From assembly GCA_034437275.1 (NCBI GenBank), contig DAOTUD010000119.1, forward strand, positions 1-64,000: a stretch of 64,000 nucleotides of DNA, in the 5' to 3' direction. Origin of the DNA: TC-15 sp034437275 (GTDB lineage: Bacteria > Chloroflexota > Anaerolineae > Aggregatilineales > Aggregatilineaceae). Of the stretch, positions 17,316-25,062 are shown piece by piece. The notes under the pieces are model-generated. The model ran no database searches. It was not told where the DNA came from and saw only the letters and a list, made by a program, of their open reading frames with translations. Every line of letters begins with the position of its first letter. The first letter of the stretch is position 1. The translations under genes and the position numbers were made by a program.

Positions 17316-18335
17316 TCAGACTGACTCGCGTTCGATATAGGGGCAGTTGATCTTCTCCTGAACCGGGTCGTTTTGATGGGACTGGGAATGTTCTAATAAC
17401 TGTCGCACAGCCCAGGCCCCCATCTGGTAGTGGGGCAGGGCCATCGTGGAAAGGGCAGGACGCAGATAGGCTGCGATTAGCTCCTGGTTATCGAACCCGA
17501 TGACTGCCACATCTTGGGGAATCCGCAAACCGCGTTCTTTCAGCGCATCATAGACGCCCATTGCAGTACGGTCCGTGCCGCAGAAAATGGCGCTGGGAGG
17601 ATCGGCGAGGTCCATCAGGGCGTGAGCATGGAGATAACCCTGGTCGGCCATGGTGTTGCCCTCGCGAACTAATTCCTCAGCAAATGGTACGCCGTAATCT
17701 GCAAGGGCGCGCTGGTAGCCCGTCAGCCGCCCGCGTGCTGCGGGGGCATGGCGTTTCGGGTCTACGTTAATGAAGCCAATGCGACGATACCCTTTTTGTA
17801 ACAAAACTCCGGTTGCCGTTTGCCCGCCTCGCACTTCATCAGGGGTAATGCAGGTCAGAGAGCCGTCCTCACAATAACAATCCAACAGTACGGTTGGCAC
17901 AGCACGTATTGCGTCAGGCGGGCAAACAGCACGATGGTACATAGTGGCATAGATGATGCCTTCTACACGGTGTTCCAGTAGCGCACGAACAGCCCGTTCT
18001 TCCGCTTGCGGATCGCGCTCCGTGTTGATGACAAATAACATCTTGCCGTGTTGCCAGGCAGTAGCCTGGGCACCTTTGATGATATTGACGGCAAACGGGG
18101 TGCTGGCAATTTCGTCGGAGATCACGCCGATCAGCTGCGATTGCCCCGTGCGTGTATGCCGTGCCGCCAGATTTGGGCGGTAGTCAAGCTCTTCGATAGC
18201 TCGCCACACACGATCACGTGTGTCTTGGCTGATGCGTACATTGCCACCGCTGCGATGGTTGATGACATAAGATACGGTAGTAACGGAAACTCCCGCCAAT
18301 TTTGCTACATCTTTTAGGGTGGGTCGCTTTTTCAT
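17316..18335 (-). CDS. LacI-family transcriptional regulator of GH32 operon
   Basis: This is a 339-aa LacI/GalR repressor. The N-terminal HTH (PTLKDVAKLAGVSVTTVSYV) is followed by the hinge segment YRPNLAARHTRTGQSQLIGV, and then by a periplasmic-binding-like effector domain with IGFDNQELIAAYLRPALSTM. It is co-directional with and immediately upstream of the binding protein, permease and GH32 genes, so it most likely controls fructoside uptake. The upstream sequence has two AACGATT motifs 14 bp apart, suggesting autoregulation. Confidence 0.92.
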   Translation of the reverse strand: MKKRPTLKDVAKLAGVSVTTVSYVINHRSGGNVRISQDTRDRVWRAIEELDYRPNLAARHTRTGQSQLIGVISDEIASTPFAVNIIKGAQATAWQHGKMLFVINTERDPQAEERAVRALLEHRVEGIIYATMYHRAVCPPDAIRAVPTVLLDCYCEDGSLTCITPDEVRGGQTATGVLLQKGYRRIGFINVDPKRHAPAARGRLTGYQRALADYGVPFAEELVREGNTMADQGYLHAHALMDLADPPSAIFCGTDRTAMGVYDALKERGLRIPQDVAVIGFDNQELIAAYLRPALSTMALPHYQMGAWAVRQLLEHSQSHQNDPVQEKINCPYIERESV

Positions 18336-18348
18336 AAGTAAGTGATGT

Positions 18349-18374
18349 AACGATTATGCTGAAACGATTTATCA
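18349..18374. promoter_or_regulatory. tandem AACGATT operator-like motifs
   Basis: AACGATT occurs at 18349-18355 and again at 18363-18369, 14 to 40 bp upstream of the lacI-type start. The second lies in TGAAACGATTTATCA, close to the operator of the first lacI-type gene (TGCAAACGATTTAA). LacI proteins commonly bind such CG-centred sites. The role is inferred. Confidence 0.45.
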
Positions 18375-18510
18375 CAGCATATGCGATTTTCCCGTAGATG
18401 TCAATAGAAGGTTTCAGCGGCACTTTGGTCCTCTCCTTCTATCATGAAAAGTGTGGTATGGTTGAACAAAACAGCCATCCATCAGCAGGCACGGGCGATG
18501 TACGTTTGTT

Positions 18511-18663
18511 TTACCCCTTGCCTCCGAGCACACTGCTGGCATCATGCAGATCGGTGTCGTCGATAGAAGCGCAGTAACCCAGCGTTGTGCTGATGTTCGA
18601 GTGGCCCAGGTAAGCCTGGATCACCGTCGGCGCGACGTGAGCACGCGCCAGTTTCGCGTCAAG
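18511..18663 (-). pseudogene. tyrosine recombinase (phage integrase) C-terminal remnant
   Basis: The - strand encodes about 50 residues ending at a TAA. They include LARAHVAPTVIQAYLGHSNI and STTLGYCAS, the C-terminal part of a tyrosine recombinase with the conserved LGH box and catalytic Tyr. The preceding catalytic core (HxLR) is missing: the sequence switches directly into a TIR-domain fragment at about 18660. It is a dead fragment. Confidence 0.75.
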
Positions 18664-18896
18664 ATAAGGCGTTCATGGAAACGTTCTTCAACGTGTGAAA
18701 GGACGACGGCTTCGAGTCCTGGGTGGACTGGGAAGACATCCCCAAGGGCACCGGCTGGCTAAATGAAATCTACGCCGGGATCGAGGGGGCCGACATCTTC
18801 GTCTTCATCATCAGCCCCGACTCGCTGGCCTCCGAAGTCTGCACCCAGGGGTTCGCCCAACTGCGCGAGGCGCTGCAAGCCGACGGTCGCGGCGCA
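18654..18896 (+). pseudogene. TIR-domain protein remnant
   Basis: The + strand reads SRQDKAFMETFFNV, a TGA stop at 18696-18698, then KDDGFESWVDWEDIP, LNEIYAGIEGADIFVFIISP and DSLASEVC. This is the body of a TIR domain (SRxDKxF start, WxDxEDIP, SPxSxxSxxC). The start is missing, one stop interrupts it, and the frame is lost after about 18896. In Chloroflexota such domains often head large TIR-NACHT/WD40 proteins. Here only a scrap remains. Confidence 0.75.
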
Positions 18897-19004
18897 GGTT
18901 GGGGCCATCACCGAGGATGGGCACTTCCCCTGCCCGCCGGCGTTGGCTATGTGGCCAGCAATCATCGACATTGACCCGTTCACATTTTACTCGTCAGAAT
19001 GGTA

Positions 19005-19309
19005 TATAATGGCATTATCTACTTGCGATATCACTAATTCGATATTAATGGGAGAAGTGCCATGTCCAGATTTTTATCACGCGGTTGGCGACTGACCCTA
19101 ATCGTCCTGGCGTGATCTATGCCTCAAGCGAACAGTCTGGGGTGTACGTTTCTACGGATGGGGCAGCTACCTGGCAGTATGTCAATCAAGGACTGGATTT
19201 CCGAGCAATGAGAAAGCTGGCGCTCAATGAAAGCGGCAGTGTGTTATATGCCGGCTCTTTTGGGGCAGGCGTTTTCCGGTTAGGTTCACCGTCAGATCGC
19301 CTGCAATAA
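19005..19309 (+). pseudogene. internally deleted secreted BNR/Asp-box repeat protein
   Basis: A TATAAT box (19005-19010) and GGGAGAAG ribosome site precede an ATG at 19062. It encodes the start of a signal peptide (MSRFLSRGWRLTLIVLA) and then stops. In another frame from 19085 the sequence continues as PNRPGVIYASSEQSGVYVST, DGAATWQYVNQGL and YAGSFGAGVFRLG up to a TAA at 19307. The Asp-box (SxDGxxTW) marks a sialidase/BNR-type propeller. The gene therefore seems to keep its promoter, start and tail but to have lost its middle. Confidence 0.6.
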
Positions 19310-19345
19310 CGACACTGGCGGGATAAATGGTCTGGGGGGGGCAGC

Positions 19346-19416
19346 ATGGCGGACGTCTTCATTTCCCACTACCTAGCGTGGCATTCAGCCCGGATGGCCG
19401 CTTCGTCTTCTGCTGA
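19346..19416 (+). pseudogene. TIR start joined to WD40 fragment
   Basis: GGGGGGG followed by an ATG at 19346 encodes MADVFISH, the canonical start of a TIR domain. From 19375 a different frame reads SVAFSPDGRFVFC, a WD40-repeat signature, then a TGA. The first and last parts of a TIR-WD40 protein have been joined by deletion. Together with the TIR body at 18654 it shows that at least two such genes once lay here. The sequence from 19417 to 19692 shows no gene. Confidence 0.65.
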
Positions 19417-19530
19417 TCTCTCGTTTAGTCTACGACTTTTTGTATCCGAGAAATCGGAGGAAGGTCACTCCATATTGGCGTGTTCCATTTGGTCTGACCA
19501 TGTACATTATGTTTGCGTAAAGGGGGCGGA

Positions 19531-19556
19531 CACGGCATAATTGGGCACGGCATAAT
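19531..19556. repeat. short direct repeat upstream of peptide transporter
   Basis: CACGGCATAAT occurs at 19531-19541 and 19546-19556, a 15-bp period, about 140 bp before the peptide-binding-protein gene. It may be a regulator site or a duplication scar. There is no supporting evidence for either. Confidence 0.4.
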
Positions 19557-19692
19557 AAAGTCAAAGCTTTAGTATGTTGTTGTGCGATCACGTTGAAATC
19601 TGCACGCCATAGTAATTTCTGGACGTTCAACCGTGGCGCGATCGTCAAGCAAAATAGTGTTGTTCAGGCAGACCAAATGAGGAGGATTAAGG

Positions 19693-21267
19693 ATGCGTAG
19701 CGCAGTAAGATTGTTGCTCATTTTCAGTTTGATGTTGGTGGCTTTCGGGGCAGTTGCTGCCCAGGACGACGATAACGTACTGGTCGTCGGCCTTTCTGAA
19801 GATTATCATTCGCTAGACCCGCATCGCGCCTATGAGCCGGGTGGTTCATTAATTTACCATTCAGTGTACGACACACTTGTCACATTTCCGTCCGACTCTG
19901 TTGGCGAAATCCTACCCAACCTGGCCGCAGATTGGGATATCTCCGACGATGGACTGGTCTACACGTTCTATCTGCGGGATGACGTAGTGTTCTCGAATGG
20001 CGATGCGCTGACGGCTGACGACGTCGTCTTCAGCTTCAACCGCATGAAGAATCTCAAGGATAATCCTGCATTCCTGGCCGATACTATTGCCAATGTTGAG
20101 GCCGCTGGTGATCTCACCGTTGTGCTGACGCTTGAACAGCCTGATCCGGCAATCCTCGCCAAGCTGATATATGATGCGTTCTCAGTTGTAAATGCTGATG
20201 TAGTCCGCGAACAGGGCGGTACAGATGCGGACGATGCTGCAGAGACAGATAAGGCGGAAGAGTGGCTAATGGATCACTCCGCCGGAACAGGTCCGTACAT
20301 GGTCGAGAACTATGAGCCGACAGTGCAGACCGTGTTGGTGAAGAACCCCAACTACTGGGGTGAGGACGTGTACTTTGACCGCATCATCATTCAGAATCTG
20401 TCGGAAACCTCGACCCAGAAACTGATACTTGAGGCCGGTGATATCGATATCGCAATGGATGTCATCGCGGACCAGTTGCCGTCCTTCGAACAAAACGATG
20501 CGATCGAGGTTTTCTCGACCCAGAGTGATACGCTTATCTTCCTGCTGTGCAATCAAGACCCTGATATCGGCGGGCCAGTCAGCGATCCACTGGTGCAGCG
20601 CGCGCTGCGTTACGCGGTCAACTACGAAGAACTAACATTCTTGAGCGGCACAGGCGCCGACAATCCCGCAGCAATGGTTCCGATCGGTTTCGCAGGCGCA
20701 CTCGATCCATCCGAAGGTTTTTCGCGTGATGTCGATCAAGCGAAGGCGCTGCTCGCCGCGGCAGGCTATGAGGACGGCTTTGAGATTGATCTCGAGTATC
20801 CCGACTTCAACTACATCGGCACCGAGTTCGGCATCGTTGCACAAAAGGTGCAGGCAGACCTGGCGGATGTCGGGATTACAGTGAACCTTGTACCGCAGGA
20901 ATTCCAGGTTTCGCTGGAAGCATACCGTGCGGGCAAACAGGGGTTCAGTCTATGGCTGTGGAACCCGGATTACTACGATACGTTGGACTATGTCGAGTTC
21001 TTGCCCAACGGTGTCGTTGGAAACCGGGCGAACTGGACTGACGAAAACGCGGACCAGAAAATCCTCGAGCTGCGCGATGCTGTCGTGGCCGAGACGGACG
21101 CGGCGGTGCGTGCCGAATTGTTCCGCGAAATCCAATACTACGAGCAGCAAGACGGCCCGTTTGTACCGTTGTTCCAGCCGGGGGTACACTTTGCCTTCGA
21201 TGCGGATCTACAGGGATTTGCTTACAACGGCCAATGGCGTGTTGATCTGACGAAATTGCACTACTAG
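19693..21267 (+). CDS. ABC transporter peptide/solute-binding protein (SBP family 5)
   Basis: This 524-aa extracellular binding protein is of the DppA/OppA family. Signal peptide: RSAVRLLLIFSLMLVAFGAV, cleaved before AAQDDD. Family features include SLDPHRAYEPGG, PNLAADWDISDDGLVYTFYL, GTGPYMV and QRALRYAVNYEEL. AGGAGG lies 7 bases upstream of the ATG. Two permease genes follow, but no DppD/DppF ATPases. A strong terminator-like stem-loop directly after the gene separates it from the permeases. Ligands could be peptides, nickel or oligosaccharides; the sequence does not decide. Confidence 0.92.
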   Translation: MRSAVRLLLIFSLMLVAFGAVAAQDDDNVLVVGLSEDYHSLDPHRAYEPGGSLIYHSVYDTLVTFPSDSVGEILPNLAADWDISDDGLVYTFYLRDDVVFSNGDALTADDVVFSFNRMKNLKDNPAFLADTIANVEAAGDLTVVLTLEQPDPAILAKLIYDAFSVVNADVVREQGGTDADDAAETDKAEEWLMDHSAGTGPYMVENYEPTVQTVLVKNPNYWGEDVYFDRIIIQNLSETSTQKLILEAGDIDIAMDVIADQLPSFEQNDAIEVFSTQSDTLIFLLCNQDPDIGGPVSDPLVQRALRYAVNYEELTFLSGTGADNPAAMVPIGFAGALDPSEGFSRDVDQAKALLAAAGYEDGFEIDLEYPDFNYIGTEFGIVAQKVQADLADVGITVNLVPQEFQVSLEAYRAGKQGFSLWLWNPDYYDTLDYVEFLPNGVVGNRANWTDENADQKILELRDAVVAETDAAVRAELFREIQYYEQQDGPFVPLFQPGVHFAFDADLQGFAYNGQWRVDLTKLHY

Positions 21268-21285
21268 GCCCAGCAGCTGTTGCCA

Positions 21286-21325
21286 GGCGGCGAGGTCTGA
21301 CGGTCAGATCTCGCCGCCGTCTTTT
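21286..21325 (+). terminator. terminator/attenuator between binding protein and permeases
   Basis: A near-perfect 15-bp stem (21286-21300 with 21304-21318, one mismatch) closes a tiny loop and is followed by TCTTTTA. It resembles an intrinsic terminator. The permease genes start 20 bp later without a visible promoter, so partial readthrough that favours binding-protein expression is the likely purpose. Confidence 0.75.
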
Positions 21326-21344
21326 ATCACATTGAGGCTCGAAC

Positions 21345-22364
21345 ATGTCGCTTCAGTTCTATCTTATCCGGCGTTTGGCACTGATGATTCCGCTGCTGAT
21401 CGGAATTTCGATCGTGTCCTTTACCATCTCCAACGCCATCCCTGCCGATCCTACCGCGGCTAACCTGGGCGAACGCGCCGCAGCAGACCCTGAAATTGTG
21501 GAAGCGTTTCGCCACAAGTGGGGGCTGGATAAACCGCTTCACGTCCAGTATTTCACCTACATGGGCAACCTGCTGCAAGGTGATATGGGAAGGTCAATCC
21601 GCAGCCGTCGTCCGGTGGCGGACGAATTACGTCGCTTTCTTCCGGCGACCATCGAACTTGCCACCGCCGGGATCGTGGTCAGCATCATTGCGGGGGTGAT
21701 CTTTGGCGTGATCTCAGCCGTATGGCGCAACCGACCGATTGATTTTGTGGTCCGCATCCTATCCTTGATCGGGGTGAGTGCGCCGGTGTTTTGGCTAGCG
21801 TTGATCGGGCTGTTGGTCCTGTATCTGCGTTGGGAGTGGGTCCCTGGCCCTGGTCGCCTAGACGTGCAGATGACGCCACCCAACCGAATCACAGGATTAT
21901 ACACCCTTGACAGCTTGTTAGCGGGCGACCTGGATCTATTTCGCAATGCTGTTGAACACCTGCTGCTGCCCGCGGCGGTGCTGGGCGCATACTCGGCGGG
22001 CCTGATTACGCGTATCACGCGCTCATCCATGCTAGAAGTGTTGTCGCAAGAATATATCATGACGGCCCGCAGCAAGGGCCTGCGCGAATGGATCGTGATC
22101 ACGCGACACGGGCTGCGAAACGCGCTAATGCCTGTGGTCACAATCATCGGGCTGTCTTACAGCACCTTGTTGTCTGGCGCCGTGCTCACCGAGACGATCT
22201 TCGCCTGGGAAGGCATCGGGCGTTACGCATACAACGCAGCGCGCACGCTCGATTTTCCCGCGATTATGGGGGTTAGCATGTTGATTGCGCTGGTCTTTGT
22301 GTTTGCAAATCTGATTGTCGACATGTTGTATTATTTGCTTGATCCGCGACTCCGGCACGGATGA
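21345..22364 (+). CDS. ABC peptide transporter permease (DppB-like)
   Basis: This is a 339-aa inner-membrane permease. It starts with the family pattern FYLIRRLALMIPLLIGISIV, and the EAA-type loop YIMTARSKGLREWIVITRHG near residue 232 is followed by LRNALMPVVT. GAVLTETIF is also typical of DppB. It overlaps the next gene by ATGA. Confidence 0.93.
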   Translation: MSLQFYLIRRLALMIPLLIGISIVSFTISNAIPADPTAANLGERAAADPEIVEAFRHKWGLDKPLHVQYFTYMGNLLQGDMGRSIRSRRPVADELRRFLPATIELATAGIVVSIIAGVIFGVISAVWRNRPIDFVVRILSLIGVSAPVFWLALIGLLVLYLRWEWVPGPGRLDVQMTPPNRITGLYTLDSLLAGDLDLFRNAVEHLLLPAAVLGAYSAGLITRITRSSMLEVLSQEYIMTARSKGLREWIVITRHGLRNALMPVVTIIGLSYSTLLSGAVLTETIFAWEGIGRYAYNAARTLDFPAIMGVSMLIALVFVFANLIVDMLYYLLDPRLRHG

Positions 22365-23215
22365 TATCCATGACCAATTTGCACATTGTACGATTGCGTA
22401 TGCGCCAGAATCCGTTGATGGTCGTTGGAGCGCTGATCTGTGTGCTCTGGATCATCATCTCACTGGGGGTGGCTGAGATCGCCCCGTACGATCCACTCGA
22501 TCAAAACGTGATGCAGCGGCTGCAAGGCCCAAGCAGCGACCATCTATTCGGGACAGACCAACTCGGGCGTGATGTGCTCTCCCGCGTGCTCTACGGAGGC
22601 CGGACGTCGCTGCCAGCGGGGTTGGTCGTCGTGATCAGCGCCATGCTAGTAGGCACGATCTTCGGCGCTGTGGCCGGATATGTGGGCGGGTTGTCGGATG
22701 AACTGCTGATGCGGTTGACCGAAGTGTTCATGGCATTTCCGATCATCATCCTGGCGATGGCCATTGCAGCAGCATTGGGCCCGAGTGTGAACAACGCCGT
22801 GATCGCGATGACCGTCGTATGGTGGCCGAATTACGCGCGGATCGTGCGCAGTCTCGTGCTCAGCGTCAAATCAGAAGTTTATGTCGAATCGGCCCGCGCA
22901 ATCGGGGCATCACCGCGACGAATTCTGCTGGTCACAATTCTGCCCAACTGCGTTGCCCCCGCGCTTGTAATGGCAACCCTGGATATTGGCAATGCAATCC
23001 TGATCTTTGCCGGGCTGAGCTTTCTTGGACTGGGACCAGAACCATCCTCGCCGGAATGGGGCCGTATGGTCTCGGATGGGATTGATTATTTCGATCAGTG
23101 GTGGTTGAGTACTTTTCCTGGGCTGGCAATCTTTTCTGTCGTGATGGCGTTGAATTTCATCGGTGACGGTATGCGCGATCTGTTGGATCCGCGGAGTCGC
23201 AAGCAGCTTGGGTGA
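22361..23215 (+). CDS. ABC peptide transporter permease (DppC-like)
   Basis: This 284-aa permease is the DppC partner. The N-terminal N-P-L-M-V-V-G-A motif precedes helix 1; LFGTDQLGRDVLSRVLYGGR and the EAA loop YVESARAIGASPRRILLVTI are diagnostic, and the protein ends in GDGMRDLLDPRSRK. An in-frame ATG at 22370 is an alternative start. No ATP-binding subunit follows: the next 800 bp contain no recognisable transporter gene. Confidence 0.93.
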   Translation: MISMTNLHIVRLRMRQNPLMVVGALICVLWIIISLGVAEIAPYDPLDQNVMQRLQGPSSDHLFGTDQLGRDVLSRVLYGGRTSLPAGLVVVISAMLVGTIFGAVAGYVGGLSDELLMRLTEVFMAFPIIILAMAIAAALGPSVNNAVIAMTVVWWPNYARIVRSLVLSVKSEVYVESARAIGASPRRILLVTILPNCVAPALVMATLDIGNAILIFAGLSFLGLGPEPSSPEWGRMVSDGIDYFDQWWLSTFPGLAIFSVVMALNFIGDGMRDLLDPRSRKQLG

Positions 23216-23275
23216 GGGATGCGGGCGAGATCCGTACTCATGTGAAATGGAATGCAGCTAACACAAACACCCATC

Positions 23276-23296
23276 GCCCAGTCATTGCGACTGGGC
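23276..23296 (+). terminator. possible stem-loop at end of permease operon
   Basis: GCCCAGTC (23276-23283) and GACTGGGC (23289-23296) form a perfect 8-bp stem with a 5-nt loop, 60 bp after the last permease stop. There is no U-run, so a factor-dependent end or RNA-stabilising role is possible. Confidence 0.45.
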
Positions 23297-23314
23297 GGCA
23301 TGTCGTATCGCCGC

Positions 23315-23344
23315 GAAAAGAAAAAAGGACCGCCGAGCGGTCCT
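23315..23344 (-). terminator. intrinsic terminator on - strand
   Basis: A perfect 8-bp stem (23326-23333 with 23337-23344, loop CGA) is flanked on the left by an A-rich run (23315-23326). Read on the - strand it is a hairpin followed by U6. No recognisable - strand gene ends just before it, so the transcript it stops is unidentified. Confidence 0.6.
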
Positions 23345-23588
23345 CACAGTTGAGCTGGACGGGGTGGGGAAGAGATGCTCTCTAGGGTAAGCGGGATTTG
23401 GGCCGGGAGCATGTCCAACTCAACTGCATCTTCAGTATAGCACCGCTTCGTTACGATTCGCGTTACGACCTTAATCCATATCGACTTGAGCTTGAAGTTT
23501 CGTGCTTTCACTGCCGCGTATTGTCTGGTCGTGCTGTGAAAAGAACGGGCTTCCTTGTCGACCGGACCACCAAACGTAATGCTGGTCT

Positions 23589-23885
23589 ATGGTGGCGAAT
23601 GGGGCCACCGCCAGTACAAATCGAAAGGCTGGGTGGGGGCTGCGACACGGCCCGACGCTGCACCTGGATCGGCACAAACCGCGTGCGCCGCGCACCGCGC
23701 AGTACCTGCGACGGCTCGACGAGGCGCAGGGTGCGCTGGATCAGGCCTGCCGCCTGGTCAAAGACGCGCTGCGCGAGATCGAGGACCTGCGCGACGAGCT
23801 GGTGGGTCATGCAAAGAAAAAGCCGCCCCCACGGGAGCGGCCCGGCGGCAGGGACAGTGTCGGAGGTCCCCCCGCCGGGGCATAG
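23589..23885 (+). CDS. hypothetical short protein (possibly decayed)
   Basis: I do not recognise this 98-aa reading frame. Its centre (RTAQYLRRLDEAQGALDQAC and the following ALREIEDLRDELVGHAKKK) has the heptad character of a short coiled coil and codon use like real genes. The N-terminal part is odd. The neighbouring frame from 23579 encodes GEWGHRQYKSKGWVG, which looks more protein-like than this frame over the same bases, suggesting a frameshift near 23650. The C-terminus runs into a - strand terminator. The rest of 23345-24053 shows nothing recognisable. Confidence 0.25.
   Translation: MVANGATASTNRKAGWGLRHGPTLHLDRHKPRAPRTAQYLRRLDEAQGALDQACRLVKDALREIEDLRDELVGHAKKKPPPRERPGGRDSVGGPPAGA
23816..23841 (-). 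terminator. intrinsic terminator on - strand
   Basis: GCCGCCCC (23822-23829) pairs with GGAGCGGC-type bases up to 23841 (one G.U in the - strand RNA), with a 4-nt loop. A GAAAAA run lies at the left side, giving a hairpin plus U5 on the - strand. It probably ends the transcript of the gene at 24054-24590, about 210 bp upstream of it. Confidence 0.6.
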
Positions 23886-24053
23886 TATCGGCACGATTTT
23901 ATGCAAGCGGCACTGGCTTGATTTTGTCCGAGGCCGGCCTGTTGTGGTCCGATGCGCAGTCTCGTTGATGACCACAGCGCCGTTACACATTCAGGGTTGG
24001 CAACGTCGGGGAAATCTAGAGGGAGCGTTTCCGTTGGCCAGTATGATGCTCTC

Positions 24054-24590
24054 CTACCATGTGACGTAATATGTGCAGGAGTCGTGCCCATGTTTGCGGC
24101 ACTGAGCTTCAGTGTCAGGTGTGACCATTAGCTCGCCATCAGCCGGCAAATACAGCCGCGCGGTAGCGTAAATTATCCCATAGTCCAGGTCGCATGGATA
24201 GGGATTTTCACAGTACATCTTGATCTCGCGATCACCAACTGCCTTTGCGTCATAGGAGCCAAGTTCACCGCCGCGATGATTCATGTGATAGGCGTCATCA
24301 ATGGAACTAAGTGCAGCCTGGACCGAGTCGATGTCCGGGGGCCAGCTAGCATTCTCAGGGACGCTCATGCCCACGCGGACGAGGTCGAGCGTGCCCTTGA
24401 AGTCACCCTCGGCAAGGTCGCGGAGTACATTGAGCCAGGACTGTTGTGGGTACCAGGCGTCTGGATCGACATCTGCAAGGTCATGTTTGGCTAGAATAGG
24501 GTGGACCTCTTCGCCCATCGCGTGAACATAGGAAAGAATTGCTGTACCGAGAACTTCGACATTCGGATCGAATGCAACAAACTGTGCCAT
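24054..24590 (-). CDS. conserved hypothetical protein, V4R-like sensor candidate
   Basis: This is a soluble protein of about 178 aa. I cannot name the family with certainty. The C-terminal pattern C-R-K-H-G-H-D-S-C-T-Y-Y-V-T-W resembles the end of V4R/heme-NO-binding-like small-molecule sensor domains, where paired Cys lie near the C-terminus. Other features are WYPQQSWLNVL, MNHRGGELG and YCENPYPCDLDYGI. The second of two adjacent ATGs (24590) is preferred because GGGAGG lies at a suitable distance. It is monocistronic, with a terminator downstream. Confidence 0.55.
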   Translation of the reverse strand: MAQFVAFDPNVEVLGTAILSYVHAMGEEVHPILAKHDLADVDPDAWYPQQSWLNVLRDLAEGDFKGTLDLVRVGMSVPENASWPPDIDSVQAALSSIDDAYHMNHRGGELGSYDAKAVGDREIKMYCENPYPCDLDYGIIYATARLYLPADGELMVTPDTEAQCRKHGHDSCTYYVTW

Positions 24591-25062
24591 CATATCCTCC
24601 CAAAAGTTAAGCGCATGTTATCGTAAGAAATGGTTTGTTTCCCATTGCCTCTACACTATATCATTATTCTATTTTGATTGTATTTTGATTCATGAAAAAT
24701 TCACAAGGGGTAGTGTCTCCACTACAGCCTTCTGTGAAGCTCAAACAACCGGACCACCAATGCTTGGTGGCCGCAGCATACGGTATTGTGTTTTATGATG
24801 TGGCCAAGATAGAGAGGTGGATGAACCACCCGGCGGGGCGAAACAAACCATAGAGAACCAGCAGCACACCCTCAAGACGAAGGGGGGATCGCTGGTTGTC
24901 TTTCCTCTCCTTGAGGGTGAGGGCCAACCGGCGAACGATCATGCTATTCTGCGGAGCTACCCGCAGCCGGCATCCCCGGTTGATAAGGGGGCATCGTATG
25001 CGCCTGTCTTGTGCTATAATGCGCGGGGATGCATCCGATCGGCGTACTGCGGCGAGGAGCTT
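24591..25062. other. intergenic region with repeat hairpin
   Basis: These 472 bp lie between a - strand and a + strand gene and should hold divergent promoters; none is convincing. The part 24640-24710 is very AT-rich. From about 24850 a repeat-like hairpin is present. GCGAGGAG at 25052-25059 is the ribosome site of the glycosyltransferase gene. No gene was recognised. Confidence 0.5.
24857..24918. repeat. hairpin core related to dispersed repeat
   Basis: ACCCTCAAG (24868-24876) and CTTGAGGGT (24910-24918) are perfect inverted repeats. The interior GAAGGGGGG...TTTCCTCTCC matches the extra central part of the repeat copy at 12162-12313. AACCAGC (24857-24863) and GCTGGTT (24891-24897) form a second, interleaved inverted repeat. 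The outer MITE-like ends are missing here. Confidence 0.55.

Noticed and set aside
23508..23990. 160-residue - strand frame in the gap after the peptide permeases
   Set aside because: Composition is shadow-like, no motif is recognised, and it runs through a terminator hairpin.
24817..25062. N-terminal extension of the glycosyltransferase from a GTG at 24817
   Set aside because: The extra residues resemble no domain, cross a repeat hairpin, and a good ribosome site precedes the ATG at 25063.
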